Source of the DNA: Bradysia coprophila
Lineage: Eukaryota > Arthropoda > Insecta > Diptera > Sciaridae
Assembly: GCF_014529535.1 (NCBI RefSeq)
Contig: NW_023503616.1
Coordinates: forward strand, 1,054,001-1,118,000
DNA length: 64,000 nt
Direction of reading: 5' to 3'
The translations under genes and the position numbers were made by a program. Below are positions 23,617-35,200 of the stretch, piece by piece. Within the stretch, counting starts at the first letter, position 1, and the number at the start of each line of letters is the position of its first letter. Below the pieces are notes generated by a model that did no database searches, was not told the DNA's origin, and saw only the letters and a program-made list of their open reading frames with translations.

Positions 23617-25624
23617 TTGACATTTTTTTTATTGCGGATTCGTCATCTATTAACATAACCAAATGCTTTGCCCTTACTGTCTGCTTCCAATTCGACGTGC
23701 TACAAACGGCATATTAATCTTATAAGCCCCCAGTACTTCGTACGGGGCTAAAAAATGAACAAAACATATTTTCGGTCGAATTGGTCGAATGGCAAACAAT
23801 AAAATTACTCATTTCATCGCATTGTATTAGTTAGTGGTCATGCATGATGGCATATTTTATGTATGCTACAAATATACCTGTAATTGAATTAATTTCCAAA
23901 CAAATCTATTCCGTCGTATTATCATGCTGTTAAGTAGAATTATAAATTACAAATTTTAGTATGAAGTAAGTTGTTCATTTACATGACAATAGAACTTGAC
24001 CTTTACCACTTTCGTTACGCTTCGCTAGACTCAGACATCAGACATACTGATGGTTACTGAAAAAGAGACACAGCTATCACTTCAATACAAAAGTCTGCAA
24101 AAAGGCTACAGAAAGTGAAATTAAACAAACCTATTAAACTAACTACCGGTATATATTATTCTTATTTAACGGTTATGTTTAGTCTGTACGTCGTCGTAGT
24201 AAATTCATATTGCTTCAATTTGAACACATACATACACTTCGATTATCAGCTCAACCAACTATCAGTTGTGCTATGTTATTATTGAGAGACGAACCGTTTA
24301 ACTAATTAAAATTGTTACGTTTATGACGATGCGTATTGCGTACATACGAATAGAAATATAAATGACATTCAACGATTAATTCGTTGTTCAACTTGACAAT
24401 TCATTTCACTTTGTGGACGTGGTGGGAAAAATAACGTTGCGTAACTCTACGTTAACAGCTGAATATTTAGTTATCCATTATGCTATGAACGCAAGGGCAT
24501 GTAGGAATTCTGAAAGGTTTCGGGATTATGTCAATCCTTGGATTATAACGAAATTTTCAGATGTGAATTATAAATATTCTTTCAATTTTTTCTCTTAGAG
24601 GAAGCCTCTGGTTATTTATTAAACCTGTTACATACGAAACGTAACACATTACACAATGTTGCTTTCACTTGTGGAAACTTGTGATCCTAGCGGAATGCCA
24701 AGTCTGCAATCCCTCTAGTTACTAATGACCTTTTAGAAAGTACAAGTGTATTGTCATGTAGTCATCGCTTATCTTTGTCATTACTATTAATAACAGTTAA
24801 TTAGAAGCTTTTAAAATGTCGACTGTTGATTCTTCAGACTTCTGAAAATAATGAGCCTCAACAATTTTTAATGATATTGCTTGCAGGGTGATTGACACAG
24901 CCGTAACCTACGTATTCTTTATTTAAGCAGCTGGAGAAACAATATATCGGTTCGTATTGTTCATACAACACTACGTCGAGTTAATACCATAAGTTTACTA
25001 CGAATTAATCGGGTCGCTGAAACATTGGTAGATTAAGCACCTCTGTGCTTAAAATGTTTATTTTGACGATTTGGAAGTACATAAACCTCTAATCCTCACA
25101 CTGTGAACTTTGGAAAAACTTTGAAACTGTTCCTGGGTGTGTAATACCGATACCGAATAGTGAAAAGCTTTCGCACAAGAACATCTTCGTTCCATTTTGT
25201 TTTCCTCAGTGCGTGTTAAAACACCGTAATCCATTAGGTCTGAAGTTTGCGTCCTTGTTATGCTATCAAATGGTACCAATCCGACAATTTCGGACGCATA
25301 GGTTTGGTACTCGATGACAAATAGTTTAAAAATTGACGATTGATATCAACACTAAAGGTTTAAATTGTCTGAGCTCCAAGTACGTCACAGTTTTTTTCGG
25401 GTTTTCGGTTTTTTTTTAGATTAAATGAAAAGTGATGTTGCTTGCATTCGTCATTATGTTTTAATACTCGGCTTCGTCTCGTTATGACTGTTGCTTTTAA
25501 AAAAAATCAAAATAAAGTCCCTCGGTCTTACATTAATTTTTTTATTATTATTTCAATTTCTCAGTGGCGCCTGTTTGTACATCTAATTCGATTGAATGTA
25601 TAATTCCATCAAATAATTTTCATT

Positions 25625-28290
25625 TTACATTAAATTTGGAAAATTGGTTTTAATATATTGAACCACGTCGTTCACTGTAACAAAACCCTTTTCATCTTCT
25701 TCTGGGATGGCAATTTCTATTGTGAAAATGATAAAGTTGCAATTAATTTCCATTCATTTAATGTGAAAACTTAAAAATAATTTTCTGCAACCGCGCTGTG
25801 AACTTTTCAATATATGTTTCGGTTCGTGAATGAAGCATCTGTTTATCACTTAATTTTCCGTTCACACAGTGAAATGTATGTTAAAGATACATACAGCTTG
25901 TTTTGAATTTCAAACTTGCAAACTTTGGTTGCGCTGGTTGCAGAGAACGTTATATATGCAACAAGTTCCAAAATGGGGCTGATTTTGTCAGACGATGTGG
26001 TTATGTAGTGATAAAAACCACACCATTTCGCAGCTTGTTGCATAAATTACTATAATTTAAAATAAATAATCTTACGAAGTTTATCTTCAATGTTAAGAAA
26101 AATTCCAACGATGTCTGGGCCATCTGCGCCCAAATTTGCAATCTTTTCCTCCAAGGTTATCTAGTGTAGATTTAGCGAAAATTATATTAGGTTAAGAAGG
26201 AATTTGGTTAAAAAGGAATTTAATTAATCTAATTCTAAAGGGAACTGTCAATCGAATTTCAACAAAACAGCAATAAATTCTAAGGGAACTAACAAATAAT
26301 TTAGTCGACGAATTGTCTATAAATAAATAAATTTTACGATTTCACACAATTATTTTATTTGTATGTCATGAAAATCTAACCTACGCACATACCCAAGGTC
26401 CAGAAAATGAATTCAGTTGCTACGTTAAGGGGTGTTGGTAAAAGTAAAAAATAATAGTATGTTACATACCAAGGATCAAAAAGGTGTGTTTTAGACCCAG
26501 GTGGTGAAAACGTCCAGGGACCTTAGTCTCCGCTCCGCTTCGCGTCGCTCCATCCCTGGACGTTTTCACCACCTGGGTCTAAAACACACCTTTTTGATCC
26601 GTGGTTTGTATACTATTTTTCTTCCTGGAGTACCAAAGTCACATTCCGAACAAAACATAACAACAAAACTGAACAACATACCGGTGCAAAAGCATTCCAT
26701 ATTAATGCCGAAAGTAATCCGTATGAATGCCTAAAGAAGTCCGTTCCGTGTGCATGTATTCTCACAAATGTCGAAAAATAAGCAATCTGTAGGAATGCCG
26801 AAAGATATCCGAATGAATGCCGAAAGCAGTCCGTATGAATGCTGAAAGCAATCCTTATGAATGCATTGTCACAAAACACTAAAAACATTACATTCGCGTA
26901 CATACAACAACTTGACACATTTGGGAAAGAATAAAGATAGGATCGAAAATGACATAAGCGGGAATGAAAATTGAGAGAAAATAGTAGGGGAGAATGTTGC
27001 TCTTTCGGTACTAAATTTGGTGAGTGAATGTGACGGTTTTGGTACTACAGGAAGAAAAATAAATTACATAACAGTCGGGGTGTGAATCGGTTCGACGGCG
27101 CGAAAAAGGTAATTCTTAAATTGAAGGCGTCGTTCAGAATACCCGTTACAACTGAACTCACAGTCGTCTGTTTTCCAGCCGATTTGCCTCCGTTTTTCAG
27201 CTGAAACTAAACAATACGAAAAAACAATAGGATAGGTTTCTAAACGATGAGCTAAACAAAGGCAAAACAGATGACTGTGAATTCAGCTTTCAGCACTTAG
27301 TCCTTAATGTGGTTGATGTCATTGGGATCATTATCACCTATATACTCTGAATTTTAGTGTTGTTTCAATTAATATTTAATTCAGAATTGACTCACACTAC
27401 AAAACGAAAAAGCACACCACGACATCCTATTTTGCGATAAAATTACTTACATCTGTTACTGCAATACCAAGTTGTTCAGAAATAACTTGATAAACTGTCT
27501 CTTGAACACCAGCAGACTCATTTTGCGGCAACAGAATCGCTACCTACATGTGAAAATTAAAGACATTTAAAAAAAAAAAACTTTACTTGTTTTCCTAACG
27601 TGGGAGAAACAACGAGAGTCAACCTTGTCGCAAGTATTTCGATTCATGTCAATTGGCCATTAATTGCAATAGACAGAATTCTCATATTTGCTCGAATGGG
27701 TTGTGATGAAACTTCATGGTTTGACCGTCGAAACTGATCGCCAGCGCCGATGTCAACATTTTCTTTTTGATTTTTCACTTCAATGGATCTATTGAAATTG
27801 TGATATAGACCCAATAAACTAATTTATTTAACGTATACTACATGCCTGAAACATAAACAGTTTCATAAATTGTGTATTTACTGAGCGTCATAGACCTGAA
27901 ACGTCATTCTTCTTCTTCTTAAAATGGCGAAAATCACAACCCATTGTTTTCCCTTTTAACTTGTTTTCCGTGTTCTTTTTTGAGGGATGAAATCCACTCA
28001 ATGAGCTGTCACTGAACTTGTTTTATGCAAAAAATATAATCGATCATTGTCAAATACTTGTAGTTCACTTGATATTTTTCCCGGAATATCGGAATCAAGA
28101 ATGTACCGATATTTTTTATCAATCGAATGAATTACCGAACATGTGTAACTTTCGTATAAATCGTCAACAAATTGGAAAAATTGGAACAACAAATTCCACA
28201 ACAGATCAAAAAGAACCGATAAAAAAAATTAAACTTTTCCAGTTCTAATGTTAAGCTTACCAAAAACAAAACCAAAATTGAATATTTCAT
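25625..28290 (-). CDS. Secreted acyl-carrier-protein-like protein without the phosphopantetheine serine, 99 aa
   Basis: Exons 28290-28261 (10 codons), 27543-27451, 26160-26076 and 25716-25625 join at GT-AG sites into an exact 100-codon frame. Residues 1-21 (MKYSILVLFLVAILLPQNESA) form a clear signal peptide, so the product should leave the cell. The rest follows the four-helix ACP fold: helix 1 ETVYQVISEQLGI (25-37), LEEKIANLGAD at 44-54, DIVGIFLNIEDKLQIAIPEED at 57-77 and FVTVNDVVQYIKTNF at 81-95. In canonical ACPs the turn reads DSL, with serine carrying 4'-phosphopantetheine. Here it reads D54-G55-P56, so no prosthetic group can attach. It therefore cannot be a classical carrier; lipid binding or another secreted role is conjecture. 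Introns of 717, 1290 and 359 bp hold repeats. AATAAA on the minus strand lies at 25546-25541. Mitochondrial ACP is excluded by the leader and the missing serine. Confidence 0.8.
26434..26639. mobile_element. Long-arm foldback MITE in intron 2 of the ACP-like gene
   Basis: Near-perfect arms of about 50 bp (26470-26519 and 26554-26603) carry GATCAAAAAGGTGTGTTTTA and CAGGTGGTGAAAACGTCC. Weaker outer pairing reaches TTGGTA (26435) and TACCAA (26631-26636). The loop CTTAGTCTCCGCTCCGCTTC is GC-rich. The layout resembles the hairpin at 40621-40725, which also has GTGGT and AATAGTATTTTTC next to the right arm. Confidence 0.75.
26704..26864. repeat. 22-bp minisatellite in an intron
   Basis: Units of 22 bp with consensus GAATGCCGAAAGCANTCCGTAT start at 26793, 26815 and 26837, with a partial unit at 26859. 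Two further units begin at 26704 and 26726 and are separated from the rest by diverged sequence. The 101-codon minus-strand frame across it is a by-product. Confidence 0.8.
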
Positions 28291-28511
28291 TTTGTGGACG
28301 TTTATCTTTGCGGATGCTTTATCGAAGTTAAAAATTCAACTGAACCTTAGTTTCAACAGTCACATCTTTATGTGGATCATCCGATTAGTGTATTTATGAG
28401 TATTTACACACACAAATGACATTTTCCAAGGTGGTCTTGATTTCGGGTAACACGTTTTATAAAATTTATGTAAATATTCTGTTGTTCATTAAACTATGAT
28501 AACTTCTTTAC

Positions 28512-29148
28512 ACGGTGCTCCTCACGCAGGAATAAGTTGTTTTTGAGGTGTACCCAGAAATTGAGCATTATATTAAAAGTCACAGAAAAACCACATGGCG
28601 GTATCTGAGCTGATCCTTTCACATACAATCTTTTTCCATTCAAAGTTTTTTTTTCCATATACAATAGACCGTGTGCAGTATAAATAATTTAATTTTTAAT
28701 TGATGTAGATTATTATTCTGTAGAACAAAAGTGTAAACAGAATATCTGAAAAATGTATGCTTGATTTTATATCTCACTTTAAAAGCTGTAATTTGAATGA
28801 GACTAAAAGAATATCCGAACCATTCTAATTCATTCTAATTGGATTTTTACTAAGATTCTAATAAGTGGGATGGCATCGGGATGGCAAAAATATTTTTCAA
28901 TAATTTCTATAAAAAAATGTAAATATTTTTTTTAATGGTTTTCATGGTAAATCTTCTTTTTATTGAAATATGAAACTTTTTTCTCAAAATCACAGACGGT
29001 CTATTCCATACAGTTAAAACAAAAATTGAAAATTACATTTATGGGGAAGGATCAGCTCCTCTAAGGTTCCTCTACTACCATCAGAGATCATTTTTTTGGA
29101 AACACTTTCAAAACGATAAACTTTTTCTTACCTGAGGGGCACCGTATT
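28512..29148. mobile_element. Foldback element of about 640 bp
   Basis: The ends ACGGTGCTCCTCACGCAGG (28512) and CTTACCTGAGGGGCACCGT (29127-29145) are inverted. Further inverted pairs are GAGCTGATCCTTT with GGAAGGATCAGCTC, and ATAGACCGTGTG with CACAGACGGTCTAT. TTTAC adjoins both ends and may be the target duplication. It has no coding capacity. Confidence 0.6.
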
Positions 29149-29518
29149 TACTTATTTTTATGATTTCCATATTTTGCTATATATCAAAGATGAATTACTT
29201 AATGACCGTATTCTAGATATTGGTAATAGGTGCGTGCTGTCAGGTGTCCCACCCAAAAGGACTAGTATCAAGTATCAAATTATCTGGTTTCAATCTGAAT
29301 TTTTTGGCCTGGTATAATTTAATTTCAGGATATATACAGTAGCAAACTTTCAATTTTGTTGCACAATTTCGAATCAGCTGTTTGACCAGCTGGTCCATGT
29401 AAACCAACAAAGTCAGTTAATTTTAAAATAAGTAGCAGATAGAAATGGCCACTGTGGTTTGTTTATTATCATTAACAATACAACTGAGAGTGTATTTGTT
29501 GTTTTTCAATTGAATGTC

Positions 29519-29740
29519 ATGGATAAAAAAAGAGTAGAAGGTAACTTTGATAAGGCGCAAAATTTGAAAATAAAAATTTATGAAAAGATATTTCGCATGG
29601 AAAACATGTTTCCCTTAAAAAATATGTATCCAATGGAAAATATGTTGCCCATGTTGGGCATGCAAAACATGTATCGCATGGAAAGCATGTATAAAATGGA
29701 AAACGTGTTTCGCGTGGAAAACTTTTTTTTTCTAATTTAA
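29519..29740 (+). CDS. Hypothetical methionine-rich short ORF made of tandem repeats
   Basis: An ATG-started frame of 73 codons. Its second half is an imperfect 15-18-bp tandem repeat giving (R/P)MENM-type units: MENMFPLKNMYPMENM and so on. The upstream part (MDKKRVEGNFDKAQ) is unremarkable. No family is recognised. It could be repeat-derived and untranslated; there is no visible intron, promoter or poly(A) evidence. The retrotransposon begins about 100 bp downstream. Low confidence as a gene. Confidence 0.2.
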   Translation: MDKKRVEGNFDKAQNLKIKIYEKIFRMENMFPLKNMYPMENMLPMLGMQNMYRMESMYKMENVFRVENFFFLI

Positions 29741-29835
29741 GCAGAATAACGGAACTTCATAAATAGAATTAAAGTTTTTGTTTTGAATTTACCTTTTAGT
29801 CTCTTTAACTCCATATCATTCCGATGATATGTTAA

Positions 29836-32230
29836 CAATACATAGTCAAGCTCGTCCGAACCGCTGATCCATTAGTTGTGGAAGATCCACACCATCCTGC
29901 ACTTAAAGTCTGTCTATCTTTGTCTCCTTTTAAGTTCTTGATAGAAGATCGCCCTGCTAGGACAAATTTTTATCGCGCAGATTATGCTAAGCTAAACGAA
30001 GAACTTGCTAAGATTGACTGGGTTAAGGAGCTTCATGGGTTGGAAATTGACCTCGCTGTTGAGAAGTTTTACGCTGTCTTAGATCCATATGTTAAGTCCA
30101 TTCCTAAATGTAGATGTTCCGTGAGAGAGTATCCGAACTACTACTCACATCAGCTGATTTCCCTGATAAATAAAAAAGCTCGGACGAAGAAAAAGCTTAA
30201 TAAGCTGGAGAAAGCGAATCCGGTTGATGTTGAGGCAGTTTTAGAGGCTTCTGTTGAGTATCGTCGTTTGCGAGGAGCAGTAAAGGTTGGTATCTTGAAT
30301 TGTTTGGACGAATACGTGAAGGACTGTGAGCACAAGATTAAATCTAATAGTAAATGCTTTTTTGCATTTACGAAGTCACTTCGAAAGACCAATTCATTGC
30401 CGAATGACATGAAGCTTGGAGATGAAGTTGCCAACGATCGTAATTCCGTCTGTACTCTTTTTGCTAATTATTTTAATTCGGTTTTTAATCCTGCAATTAA
30501 CAATTTTCAACTCCATGCGCCAATTTATGATCCATTTCAGCACGCATTCGATGAGCATACGTTACCAGAGTTTACACTGTCGGAAAGTCAAGTTCAAGAT
30601 GCGCTAAAGAGTTTCAATGTACATAAAGTCAGCAGCCCAGACTACATCCCCATGATGTTCTTTATAAACCTATCGATGTCGTTAGGTCTACCGCTCAGCA
30701 TCTTGTTCAACAGATCTTTGGCTGACAGAAAATTCCCATCTAAATGGAAAGTAAGCTTCGTCTCGCCGATCTTCAAGGATGGTGACAAAACGGACATCTC
30801 AAATTACAGACCAATTAGTATACTGTGTGCGGTATCTAAAGTTTTCGAAAGACTTGTGTTTACTATGTTGTTCGACCAAATCAAGCATAAAATTCACCTT
30901 TCTCAGCACGGATTTGTTTCCAAAAGATCTACTCAAACGAACCTCATGGAGTATGTATCGTTCTTGGCCAACGAAATTGTGGATGGTGGTCAAGTTGACT
31001 CAATCTACACCGACTTCACCAAAGCGTTCGACAAAGTTGACCATGGTCGTCTTATTGGCAAGCTTAAAGGACTTGGAATCAACATGAACCTAGTCGAATG
31101 GTTTTCTTCATACTTAAGTGATCGCTCGCAGATGGTAGTGATTGGTCGTTCTACTTCAAACCAATTCTTTCCAACCTCAGGCGTTCCGCAAGGATCAATA
31201 TTGGGTCCACTTCTATTCATAATTTTCATCAACGACCTGCTTTCATCTCTTTCAGCTGGTTCCGGCCTCGGTTTTGCTGATGACCTCAAAGTTTTTCGCC
31301 CGATCGTCAACGAAAGTGACTGCCTACTTCTGCAGAGTGACCTCGATCTAGTGGAACGGTGGTGTGAATCAAACCACATGTATATCAACCATAAGAAATG
31401 CGCTGTCCTATCGTTCACTCATAGTCCAACCAAAGTTCAGTTTCCATATATGCTGTGTGGTAAAATTGTTGAACGGGTTCGCTCGATAACCGATCTGGGA
31501 GTCATCATTGATGATAAATTATCATTTAACGAACACGTCGACTTCATCACAAGAAAATCGTACAAGCTTCTGGGTTTCATTTTTCGATGTGGAAGATACT
31601 TCTCCAATCAATCAAGTTTTATGTCACTTTACAACGCTCTCGTCCGAAGTAGACTTGAATATTGCTCATCAGTTTGGAGTCCGTTTTATCACAATTCTAC
31701 CAGTCAAATCGAACGTGTGCAAAAAAAATTTTCCAGAATGCTGTACTTCAAGTTTAACATGGAACGAACATCATACGACCAGCGGCTTAGTGTTCTCAAA
31801 ATGCATTCTTTGGAATCTAGACGACTTGAGAATGATGAATTGGCTCTCTACAAGTTGATCCATTACCGTATCGACTCCAATCTACGCAATCAGCTCGCAT
31901 TTGATCACCGGAATAAGTCGACACGACGAAGAGCCGTCTTCTATCTGCCGAAATTCAAAACTAACATCCAGAGAAATTGTCCTATTTATCGGCTGCAGGA
32001 GCATCACGACATGTTCTTCTCAGAGTTGGATATTTTTGATGGCAGGTTTTCAGTGTATAAGGAGCTTGTCAAATCTCATCTTACATATTAGTTTTTGGAA
32101 TTTCTGGTTTTGAGCTATTTTCTAATTTTGTTATGTGATTCGGATTTGAATATTCTTTTTTTTCTAAATTTTTGATTGACATGTTATTGGGCTTCGGCCT
32201 GTTTGTTGATCGTAAAACGAATAAAAATAC
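29836..32230 (+). mobile_element. 5'-truncated non-LTR retrotransposon (Jockey/CR1-like) with 3' UTR
   Basis: The open frame from 29836 to 32091 is uninterrupted. It starts inside the end of an endonuclease domain (DPLVVEDPHHPALKV resembles the SDHxP end motif), so the first ORF and most of the endonuclease are missing. Numbering from 29878, reverse transcriptase motifs are NYRPISILCAVSKVFER, TDFTKAFDKVDH, GVPQGSILGP at 435 and the catalytic F466-A-D-D469. The thumb region and the conserved LEYCSSVWSPFY segment follow. The 3' UTR runs to about 32230 and includes GGGCTTCGGCCTG and AATAAA. I found no convincing target duplication. The clade call is from motif memory; CR1, Jockey or a related group is possible. 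The frame is intact but the copy cannot be autonomous. Confidence 0.85.
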
Positions 32231-35200
32231 ATAAACAATGTATCGAATAAGGATTGAAGCAAATGTTTGCTCGAGTTAGTGATACATTCTACTCATATAA
32301 CTCTTTAGTTGCATTGATGATGATAATAAGCAAACCAATGTTGCCATTGTTATCTACTCCTGATTATAAAATTAACTGACTTTATTTCTTTACGTGGACC
32401 AGCTCGTCAAACAACTGAATCGAAATAATGCTCAATATTGAAAAATCGTCCATTCTACGTAAATGACTATTGTTAGATCGATTTTTTACTGGCTGTGCCA
32501 CTGTGAGCTGTCTTTTTTTTCGCTTGTCAATAAAATAAAATTCGGACACTATTGTTAGACATTTAACAGGTCCGGAAACATTTTACAGCACTGAATTTTC
32601 CTTATGTACAAACAGAAAGTTTTCATTTTCGGTTGGTTACAGCCAGTCTTTTTTCAGAACAATAATTTATAAAGTCGTTCCTGTTTGACCATAGAATAGG
32701 AATAAGGAAGAGGAACCGTGAAATTTTGCAGGACTTTCAGGAATGCCCCGCTGTGAAATGCATTTCAGACTTTCGCGGATTGAAATTATTTTCACTTTTA
32801 TAGACCAAGTGGAAAAACTTATAAAATTTCAAACTATTTTCAAAATAACATGCCCACGACATCATTACAATGTTGTCGTTTGTTTTTGTGAAACGGTTGG
32901 GATAATTATATCGTTATTACGAGCAAACATCAATTGTAATACGATACTGTGGGAACAAATTTTGCTAAAAGCATTGCTAAATAAGTGTTCAGTCGTACAG
33001 TTCAACAGTTCATCATATATTACAGTAATTAAATGTTTAAAAACAATTCCAAATGATTAGAACGTGACATAACTTTGCTTCATGGAATGGTATACATATC
33101 AACTTGAAAGTAAAAATGTTTGGTCAAAGAAGTGTTAGTTGCTACAGTAATCGAACGCAGTTTTTTTTTCGTTAAATTTATGGTTTTTACAGAAAACAAA
33201 TGTTTAAAATATAATTTTGGTAGCTCTTGATTATTGGTAGGCATTACGAACAATTCTTTCTCGTACAATCATATGAATTGTGATTAGTCTCATTCATCAT
33301 GAATGTGTAATTATAGCATGAAAGAAATTTTACCAGAACTGAGTCATTAATCATCTCACTAATGGAGTGAAGTGCAAACATATTTTTCGTTTTTACTAAA
33401 TCTTCTGACTACCTCAGTTTACATCCAGTGCACTTTAATGAATGTATACAAGTTTTCAATTGTATATACAATATATCTATATCTAAGTTGGTGAAAGTAC
33501 CTTCTCTCATTATAAACATTCCCAAAATATACATTTACATACACTTCCCTAATGCAATGTGCACGATCGAGTAGGTACACATACGTTCTGTTTCACCGAG
33601 AAAAGAAATAAGAAAAACTTGAACTTGACGCCTCTGTGATGTTAACGACATGCAACCCAAATTGTTTATGTCATATTCCTTAATTCATTTGATATCCATC
33701 ATCTGGAACATATTTACACTAGCCTTGCATGTGACCAAACATAAAAATGAATCGGTTTCATTCAACTGTGTAATGTTATGGTATGGTAGAAACTTGCGCA
33801 TCTCAATGCTTCCACTGTTCGTATATGCAGTGCATTGTGTTACACACAACGTTCGAAATCAGACTATTTACGATGTTTTGTTTTTATTATTCTCGTTATG
33901 AGTGTCTGGATCATAAAATAGAATTTATCTTCACAGAAGTACTTTCAAACGTCCAGTCTAATTAAGTTGATAGATAAGATGAACGAGTTAAAATATCCTA
34001 CGCTCTCCGAAAATAACAATTTATTTCTTGTACACCGTACAAATAATACCTGATACGTATTACAAGCGATTCGAAGCCATAATGAACCTCTAAAGAAGCA
34101 ACAAGTAAAATAAAATGTTAAATAATTATTCGCTGATTACTTCTTTTCGCCAATGATACGTGTATACCATACGAACATATATATACAAAGTCACGTATAT
34201 GAATGCATTTGTAAGTAAGAACGTTATGAGTGACACATATATACATAAAAGTACCGAGTATTTTGCTTTTCCACTTGTCCCTCTTTAGCAGTATTTTCCC
34301 CGTACGAAAATGCAGAATATTTCATGTTACGCAAAGTTTAAGAAAATCAATATTCCTCTCAGTGTATATGTTGACTATAGTACGTTTCATTACTTTTTGG
34401 AATCCGGAAATCGAATGGCAGAAATATGCTTGATTTATTGTTAAGTTGTTAGACATGTTCAACTATCGATACTGTCGTGGCTGTTTGAATGGTCTGCAGT
34501 TGTTTACATTTTCTTAAAAAAATAGTTGCACGTGTCTTACATAATCCTAACTTGCATACAGGGCACCCTTTGTATTAAATTTTAAGGTAGACTTCGAAAA
34601 TGAAAATTTGTTATTGTAAATATTCGGTCAATACACATGTATAGAGACATGAATTGGATGTAAAAGTGCGTACCAGCCAGCTCATTTAACATAGATCACA
34701 GTCACTGAATTTCGAGAGATACAAACACTTAGTATAGTTTTTGAAACTCTGTCAGATAACTAGAAAATTTAATAGAATCAACAGATTTTTTAAACAGTTG
34801 AGTTGAGCCGTTGACAAATAACAGACGTATCCTGATATAATCATAAAATCTGTTACGGCTTTTGTTCAAAGTATCGCCAATTGGTTGATACAAAATCTTG
34901 TACTTCATTTGTTTTAACATACATTTTGCTATATAACAAAACAACAACTAGAGCTCATTTGCGTTTATATTATTTCGTCGTTTTCGGTAGCAGACGATTC
35001 TCGGTTTCTAAATGGTCATTTAGAGTTAAGAATTTCCCATTTCGACAGTTTTCGAAGTTACCCTTACTCGAACAAGAAAATAGCTACGCTCCAACAAATT
35101 GTAAACGTATACCTCAACGCGACGAAATGCTCGTGCATACAAATTGAAATTGACTATAACAGTTTTTTTTATGGCGAAAAGCTTTTGAATAGATCTGATA

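Larger units (their letters stand above)
22752..23751. mobile_element. Non-autonomous TIR element of about 1 kb with internal tandem repeats
   Basis: The left end AGCCCGTACGAAGTAC (22752) is inverted relative to GTACTTCGTACGGGGCT at 23733-23749. The interior holds a 144-bp tandem array (22803-23395), then a CCCTAGCTCTGGAAGGGACG block and a (GACG)n run at 23590-23616. No transposase frame is present. Confidence 0.7.
19259..25624. other. Gene-free, repeat-rich interval
   Basis: This 6.4 kb separates the CAP gene from the ACP-like gene. It holds the nested MITE pair (20354-20661), an AGGTATGGTC-ended element (21456-21606), a 17-bp minisatellite (22579-22665) and the 1-kb element with 144-bp tandem repeats (22752-23751). 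The region 23760-25500 shows only AT-rich DNA and a hairpin around 25440-25500. No open frame here resembles a known protein. Confidence 0.55.
28291..29835. other. Intergenic region upstream of the ACP-like gene
   Basis: It contains the start region and promoter of the ACP-like gene, a 640-bp foldback element (28512-29148) and a methionine-rich open frame (29519-29740). No other gene is supported. Confidence 0.5.

Noticed and set aside
26613-26918. 101-codon minus-strand frame
   Set aside because: Most of it is translation of the 22-bp minisatellite inside an intron of the ACP-like gene.
25625-28290. Nuclear gene for mitochondrial acyl carrier protein
   Set aside because: The leader is a hydrophobic signal peptide rather than a basic presequence, and the DSL serine is absent.
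31005-31418. 137-codon minus-strand frame
   Set aside because: It is antisense to the reverse transcriptase frame and has no independent support.
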